Positions 58,741-64,000 of a stretch of DNA of 64,000 nt are shown here, piece after piece. A model generated the notes under the pieces. That model saw only the letters and a program-made list of their open reading frames with translations. It was not told where the DNA came from and searched no databases. How positions within the stretch are numbered: the stretch's first letter is position 1; each line of letters starts with the position of its first letter. Both the position numbers and the translations under genes were made by a program. Origin of the DNA: Rehmannia glutinosa (taxonomy: Eukaryota; Streptophyta; Magnoliopsida; Lamiales; Orobanchaceae); NCBI GenBank assembly GCA_016081115.2, contig CM071930.1, positions 10,335,419 through 10,399,418 on the forward strand, in the 5' to 3' direction.

Positions 58741-60251
58741 TGTTCGCCTTATTTTTAGCTTCACCGCAAGTGTACGGTGTAGTTTATAGAATAGGGTAAG
58801 CAAGGTCGTATCCACGGAGACTAATAAATTTATGTGCTAAGTATTAAACAAAGATAGTCTTATTTTTATTTAGACGATCGAAATTTGATAATTGTAGTAG
58901 AAGTAAAGACAAGATTAACCACAAAAACACAAGATGCAAATAGTAATGGAATTATCAAGGGAATGAAATTGATTCCCGGGTTATGGTTTCAATTAATATT
59001 CCTCTTGTTGTCCAATTTAATCAAATCCAAAGTTATCATCAATACACCTATAAGACGATCACAACGGTATTTTATCCTCCTCTCGAGATGTATATAAAGT
59101 GTAGATTGAAATATCTATGCTAGCATCTCTACTCAACATAAGATACACAACTCCCAAATGCACAAAAGATCATATATCCTCACAAATATTCACAAACCTC
59201 TCGATTATACAAATATTCATGTCAAGTACTCAAGATCTAATATTGAAACTCATCTCTCGAATTATGAATCAATATATCAAACATGCTAAATCATTGGCCA
59301 AATGATAAAACAAGAATAAGAACAAAGTACTCAAATAGGCTTCAAGACAATAACTTCAATTAAGATTAAAACATTCAACAAAAGTTCAATTAATCTACTT
59401 CCAAAACCCGAAAATCACAAGAAGTTTAGCTATTCATTACAAATAAACAACTCATAGACAAATTGTTCATATTCATGACAAGCTAAAATGAAAGATTAAA
59501 GCACAAAGAATGAGAAAACTTAGGGGAAGTAGATAATCTCTCGATTAATCTTCAATCCTCGAGCTCCAATTCGACCCGATTCTTCCCTTGATTCTTCCTT
59601 GATGAAGTTGAGCTATTTCTTGTGTTCTTGGGTCTTTTCCAGACCTTTTTCTCCTCCTAGTTCAAGCCTCCCATGTATCTATTTATAGTACCCCTGTTTT
59701 TAGATCTGAAAATCGGACTTTTATTGTTTTATCCACCCACACAGGCGCTGCAGCGCTCAAAAATGGCGCTGCAGCAGCGCACACATAACACACCCGGCGC
59801 TGTAGCGCCGGGTCTTGCGCTGCAGCGCCATCCGAACTTGGCCGCTGCCCAGATTTTCGCCTCCGCGCTGCAGCGCCTCGTTTTGCGCTGCAGCGCCATC
59901 CAAACGTCCGAATTCGGTTTTGAGTCCTTCATCAAAGTTGTAGCCCTATCTCTTAGCTTTCTATAGCCACTTGAATCACCTCAATATCAATTTTGTAGAG
60001 AGAGTTATGGTCAAAATACTAAACGCTGCCAGTGATGGAAATTTCAGACGCGTTTGGACGTTTCTTCAAATCAATCTCTCGTTGTTTGCTCGTTTGTACT
60101 TCTTTTGATATACGATTCATTACTATGACTATAAACTCAATATAATTGGCTCTCAACATGGATTGGCTACTCAAATGACTCAAAATAATCAAAAACAACA
60201 CAAAACTCAAGTCTAGGAAGCCCAAATCATTGGTATAAAACCAAGTGAACA
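58741..60251 (-). mobile_element. Solo LTR related to family A
   Basis: The left end reads TGTTCGCCTTATTTTTAGC, as in the family A LTR, and the following 850 bp align with it. The right part diverges and ends GTGAACA. The ends are TG...CA and the target duplication CTCCG is perfect (58736-58740 and 60252-60256). No internal sequence remains, as expected after recombination between two LTRs. Length 1511 bp, close to family A. The different 5' end and palindrome set place it in a separate subfamily. Confidence 0.85.
59738..59905 (-). repeat. GCGCTGCAGCGC palindrome cluster in the solo LTR
   Basis: About seven copies or partial copies of the 12-bp palindrome GCGCTGCAGCGC lie in 168 bp of otherwise AT-rich sequence, about 345-510 bp from the LTR start. 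They occupy the same position as the CACGGGT/ACCCGTG cluster of family A and the ACACGGCCGTGT cluster of family B. Confidence 0.85.
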
Positions 60252-60260
60252 CTCCGACAC

Positions 60261-60535
60261 TAGCTGTCAAAATTAGTCCGAATCAGTGGACTAGTCCTGT
60301 GATAGCACTAGATCGGGCTACAATATTGTAAGCCCAAAAAAGTCAGACCTATTTAGCCTCGTCCATTAGACCTGAAATCTTGGGCCGACCTAGTCGGTCC
60401 AACTATTTATGAGTTGGGTCGAGCTTGAGCCTCCAAAATAGCACACCGATGGAATCCCGACCCGACTCGGTTAGATTTCCTCTTTGGCCTGGTGGATAAT
60501 TAGCACCGTGCAGCCCAACCCATTTAATATCTCTA
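60261..60535. mobile_element. Decayed hAT-like MITE next to the solo LTR
   Basis: The ends are TAGCTGTCAAAATTAGTCC and, on the other strand, TAGAGATATTAAATGGGTTGG. Flanks TCCGACAC (60253-60260) and ACCGACAT (60536-60543) match at 6 of 8 positions. The interior is rich in GGCC, GGGCCG and GACC words. It starts within 10 bp of the end of the solo LTR. Confidence 0.55.
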
Positions 60536-60543
60536 ACCGACAT

Positions 60544-61358
60544 AAATAACTAATCAAAATCGGCTAATTTATTAACCTAAAGCTATTTAAAAATCTGTCT
60601 AACCAAGTAACAAATATGGGACTTCACCTCAGCTCATGCAAATTTTCAGTTTACGTAAGTAGTAAATTTTCATGTGACATAAAGCTGATGATAAAAGGCT
60701 TTTAATCTGTTATTCCAAACTGTAAAAAAGTAAACCCGTTGTTTACATTTCTAAACTATTTTTTCTATTTTTAATTATTTGAAAATTTTAAAAATATTTT
60801 GTCAAAGTAAGCCACTAATAATATTTGATATGATGCTATCAATTTGAAAACGATTAAAATCTTCGGAAAAATTAAAAAATACGTTTTTATCTCATAATAT
60901 CGTTGTGTCTCAGGGTCGTGCCTAGCAATTTTCGACCTGAGTCAAATTTTAAAATGGATTTTTTAACAAATTTAAAAACAACGCAATAAACTTAAAAATA
61001 AACTTTTGTATAATGTAGAATATTAGTTAAAGTAACATGACAATTATGGTCAAAGTAATTATTTAAAGGAAAATTTTTTTAAGTACCCACTATGGATAGT
61101 GGATACTCTTTTTTACCCACCAACATAACAAAACTCTTTTCTATCAAAATTGACAAAACTGCCCCTCCTTTAAATTGGTGACTTTTGAATTCATGTATAC
61201 CCCCATTAAACCGCATGTATTCCATAACACATACATACTCCAAGATAAAAGTTAAAAGGCAAAAGTAAAAAGTAAAAGGCAAAAGCAAGAAGTAAAAAAG
61301 AAGCAAAATTCAGTTCCAAATCGTGCCTAAATCGTGCAAGTAAAAAACCAAAAGCTCC
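60544..61358. other. Intergenic DNA before the DUF1985-type gene
   Basis: AT-rich with no gene. The last 300 bp may serve as promoter for the gene starting at 61359, and a repeated AAAAGTAAAAGGCAAAAG purine run lies at 61250-61305. No TATA box is assigned. Confidence 0.4.
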
Positions 61359-61709
61359 ATGGATTCACACCAACCGTCGTCGGCCTCCGCCGCCGCTGTC
61401 ATGGCCACCGCCGAAACACCCGACGCACCTTCCTCCTCCGTTCGCATAGAGGTTAGAGTTTCATTCTCAAATATATGTTAGTTCGAAATATATATGGCAG
61501 TTGATTTTAGTTCAAAATATATGTTGGATTTTCAAGGATTAGTATGTTAGTTGTTGGTTGATAATGAGAATTGGTGTATTGGTTAGTATATTAGAAAATG
61601 GGTTGCATTATTACTTGATAATGGTGTTTTGGTTCGAAAATTGGTTTGCAATTTTCTGGTTAATGTGGCGCGATATACCGAAGAATATGATGAGGCGCGA
61701 CTAGGATTA

Positions 61710-61750
61710 CGGCACAATATGCAACACGATATGTGTTGCATATCGTGCCG
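61710..61750. repeat. 41-bp near-perfect hairpin in intron 1
   Basis: Arms of 18 bp (CGGCACAATATGCAACAC and GTGTTGCATATCGTGCCG) have a single mismatch and enclose a 5-bp loop (GATAT). Confidence 0.9.
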
Positions 61751-61754
61751 AATG

Positions 61755-61872
61755 TTTATTTTGGGCACGATATTTTGTCGTAGGTTTATTTGGGCACGAT
61801 ATTGTGCAGTAGGTTTATTTTGGGCACGATATCGCGCCGTAGGTTTATTTTGGGCACGATATCGTGCTTATG
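61755..61872. repeat. Tandem repeat of about 30 bp containing GCACGATATCGTGC
   Basis: Four units built on GTAGGTTTATTTTGGGCACG followed by ATATCGCGCC-like ends. The last contains the full 14-bp palindrome GCACGATATCGTGC. The units lie in intron 1 of the DUF1985-type gene, just after the hairpin. Confidence 0.85.
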
Positions 61873-64000
61873 TTGAAATGTAGTGATAAACTGTATCGTG
61901 CATATCGTGTCACATGCTGTTTTTACTATAATTTTCGTTTCCTTTCAGTTTATCACTACATTTCTTCAATTTTTCAACAATTCATCTTGCTAAATTGCAA
62001 TTAATTATTGTTGTAGGTCGGTGCACAGTGGAGGAGACCCTCATATCATCGAGAGAGGGCCCAGATCGCGGTGTACGTTCGACCGAGTATAATTCAGATA
62101 ATCAGAGATGAGTTGCAGGAGATCGGTGGTGGTTTATATAGGCAGTTTAGACGGTCGATTTTTGGCTATTTTATGGATTTTGGGTATGACAGAGTTAGCT
62201 GTAATGCGGCACTTCATGCATTGGTTGCGATGGAGGTGCGTGTGCCGGATGCTCTCGAATCGGAGTATTGGTTCCACATCGGAGAGCAGACTATTAGATT
62301 CTCTCGGCGTGAGTTTGCTATGATATCTGGATTGCGGTTTTCAGGGTCCACATTTGACGCTAACGGTGTTTTTGAGGTACCCCAGACTGACATATATGGA
62401 TGTTATTGGCCTTAGGGTGATCGTGTTACTGCCGCGCAGTTATGCGATTTATTTGTCGATGACACCTTTCGTGAATCACCAGACGATGCCCTAAAGGTAG
62501 CGAAGGTGTTATTTGCCTTTTATATGGTACTGTGTTTCGATGGCCGACAGACCGCAGTGGACCATTGGCTTTGGTTTTTGATCTAGGACGATGCGTAGTG
62601 GGAGGCTTTTCCTTGGGGAAATACTCATTTGAGATATTGATTCATTATATTCGGCAGTTGCATAATCTTCTGCCACCTGGCCGATATACTAAGGACGTTC
62701 CACCTCGATATCGCCCACCTAGTTATCATTTTTATGATCCCACATATGTCTGGCTGGTACGTTTATTTTTTTTACTTTATTTATATTTGTACTTAGTTTT
62801 ATAAATATTTAAAATAATCTTATTTTGACATTTATCAATGTTCTGACAGATTTGGGCATTCGAGGCGATACCTCGCCTGAGTAATGCATAGGCGACTCGA
62901 GTATCCGACACCCAGATGCCTAGGTGCCTCCGTTGGAGGTTTCCGAAGACCAACGTTGACATGATTGATTTTGACACGGTATGTATTAACATTGTTTACT
63001 TATTTATTTATTTAATTAAGAAATTATTTATTTATTAATTTATTTATATATTTATTTAAAGGCTTTAGTATGTCATGAGATATTGGATCCGACCGAGGAG
63101 GAGCTCCAACAGATATATATGGAACGAGTCGATGATCCAGTTATTTTGTTAGGTCCTCCTCGGTTCACCCCGAAAGAGAACATGTTTTTAGGCGGTGGTG
63201 CTGGGAGAGGCAGGGGCAGAAGCAGAGGTACGAGTACATATTCGGCAGCCCCAACCCCTATTGGCATAGGCAGAGTGTCAGAGACGGCAGAGACAGGGGC
63301 TACTGCTAGGGGCAGAGGAAGACGCAAGGGCAGGGGGAGAGGTAGAGCCGATTCAGAGGCCCCCATTACTACTCCTATGATTCAGAGGTCGGAGAAGCGG
63401 CGTAAGACAGATGGCCCATCATCCCATCGGGCTGATGATCCCTTAGATCACTGGACAGATGATGCATCAGCTGCGCAGACAGATGCACATGATGATCCAT
63501 CAGTCAGTGGGCAGACAAATATGTTGGTATTGATTAGGGGGTTATAGGGGAGGTGATTAGCCAGTTAGAGACACGCATAGAGGATCAGTTCTCTCGATTG
63601 GACTCACGAGTCGATGAAGCTGTTTCTCAATTACAGATTATCATCTCAAAGGAGGGTTCTCGCTTGGACAGACGCCTAGATTAGGAGATAGGTCGGGTTC
63701 CAGACCTTATTCAGGAGGAGATTAAAGGCGTCTGTTTCTCATCATACCTTGATCAAGATGATGACTTCGTTGATGGCGACAGAGATATCCTAGCCAATCA
63801 TCTCAAAGAGACGCCATCATCGATGCCGCATCGTGACATCGACGATCACCCTCCGAGAGAGATCACTCCTCTTCGATCGATGTCGACTCCTCTTCCACCT
63901 GTTGACTACTATTCTAGCGGTTTTGACTACTATTCCGACAAAGTGTTGATTTCCCTTCCGCCGATGTCGACTCTCTTCCGCCAGGTGTCGGCCACTCTTC

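Larger units (their letters stand above)
61359..64000 (+). pseudogene. DUF1985-type transposon-associated gene, decayed, runs off the window
   Basis: Proteins with this domain usually pair it with a C-terminal Ulp1-like cysteine protease and are carried by plant transposons. Their function is not established. Exon 1 is 61359-61451 (MDSHQPSSASAAAVMATAET). Exon 2 starts at 62017 and joins in frame. Its DUF1985 signature is RRSIFGYFMDFGYDR, WFHIGEQTIRFSRREFAMISG. A TAG at 62413 and a frameshift near 62590 precede FSLGKYSFEILIHYIRQL. Further exons are 62850-62978 (IWAFEAIPRLSNA, then a TAG) and 63062 onward, with a GRGRGR-rich basic segment and REKRRKT-like patch. A helical stretch (QLETRIEDQFSRLDSRVDE) follows at about 63560. 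The Ulp1 part would lie beyond 64000. Stops and frameshifts make it a pseudogene. Confidence 0.7.

Overview
This is a stretch of flowering-plant nuclear DNA, probably from a eudicot. It holds one convincing host gene, an HSL2-type leucine-rich-repeat receptor kinase (18720-22345, minus strand, two exons), inside a dense mosaic of nested transposable elements. The plant origin rests on Athila-type Ty3/gypsy, Ty1/copia, hAT and Mutator-like elements, plant-type splice sites and AT-rich intergenic DNA. The species cannot be named from sequence alone.

Layout. 1-430: unassigned repeat-like DNA. 430-8548: the 3' part of a decayed Athila-like element (family A, plus strand) with RT, RNase H, integrase, a downstream ORF and a 3' LTR. 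It is inserted in a Ty1/copia remnant (8549-10000). 10302-17556: an hAT transposon interrupted by a second hAT of the same family (10815-14458). 18229-18390: a small MITE. 18720-22345: HSL2-like gene. 22850-25311: an inverted-repeat element at a TA microsatellite, itself carrying a MULE-like MITE (23098-24348).

25536-49924 is the main structure: a head-to-tail array on the minus strand of a non-autonomous gag-protease LTR retrotransposon (family B). It has four LTRs alternating with three internal regions, a period of about 5.54 kb, and one perfect 5-bp target duplication (TTATT) around the whole block. Its leftmost LTR was hit by a family A gag-protease derivative (25753-33143).

49925-61300 is gene-poor and contains hAT-like and MULE-like MITEs, a 78-bp tandem duplication and a solo LTR (58741-60251) with a 5-bp target duplication. 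61359-64000 holds a decayed DUF1985-type, transposon-associated gene that runs off the window.

The retroelements form a system. Families A and B share the tRNA-Asp primer site, a stem-loop upstream of the polypurine tract, a post-pol stem-loop with an invariant AGGCAA loop, and a GC-rich palindrome cluster about 260-600 bp into each LTR. The gag-protease elements lack RT and integrase, so they would need a partner for those functions. The decayed family A element at 430-8548 shows what such a partner looks like. Many differences between the array units are single-base changes at CAG/CTG sites, so some apparent frameshifts may be sequencing errors at CHG-methylated positions.
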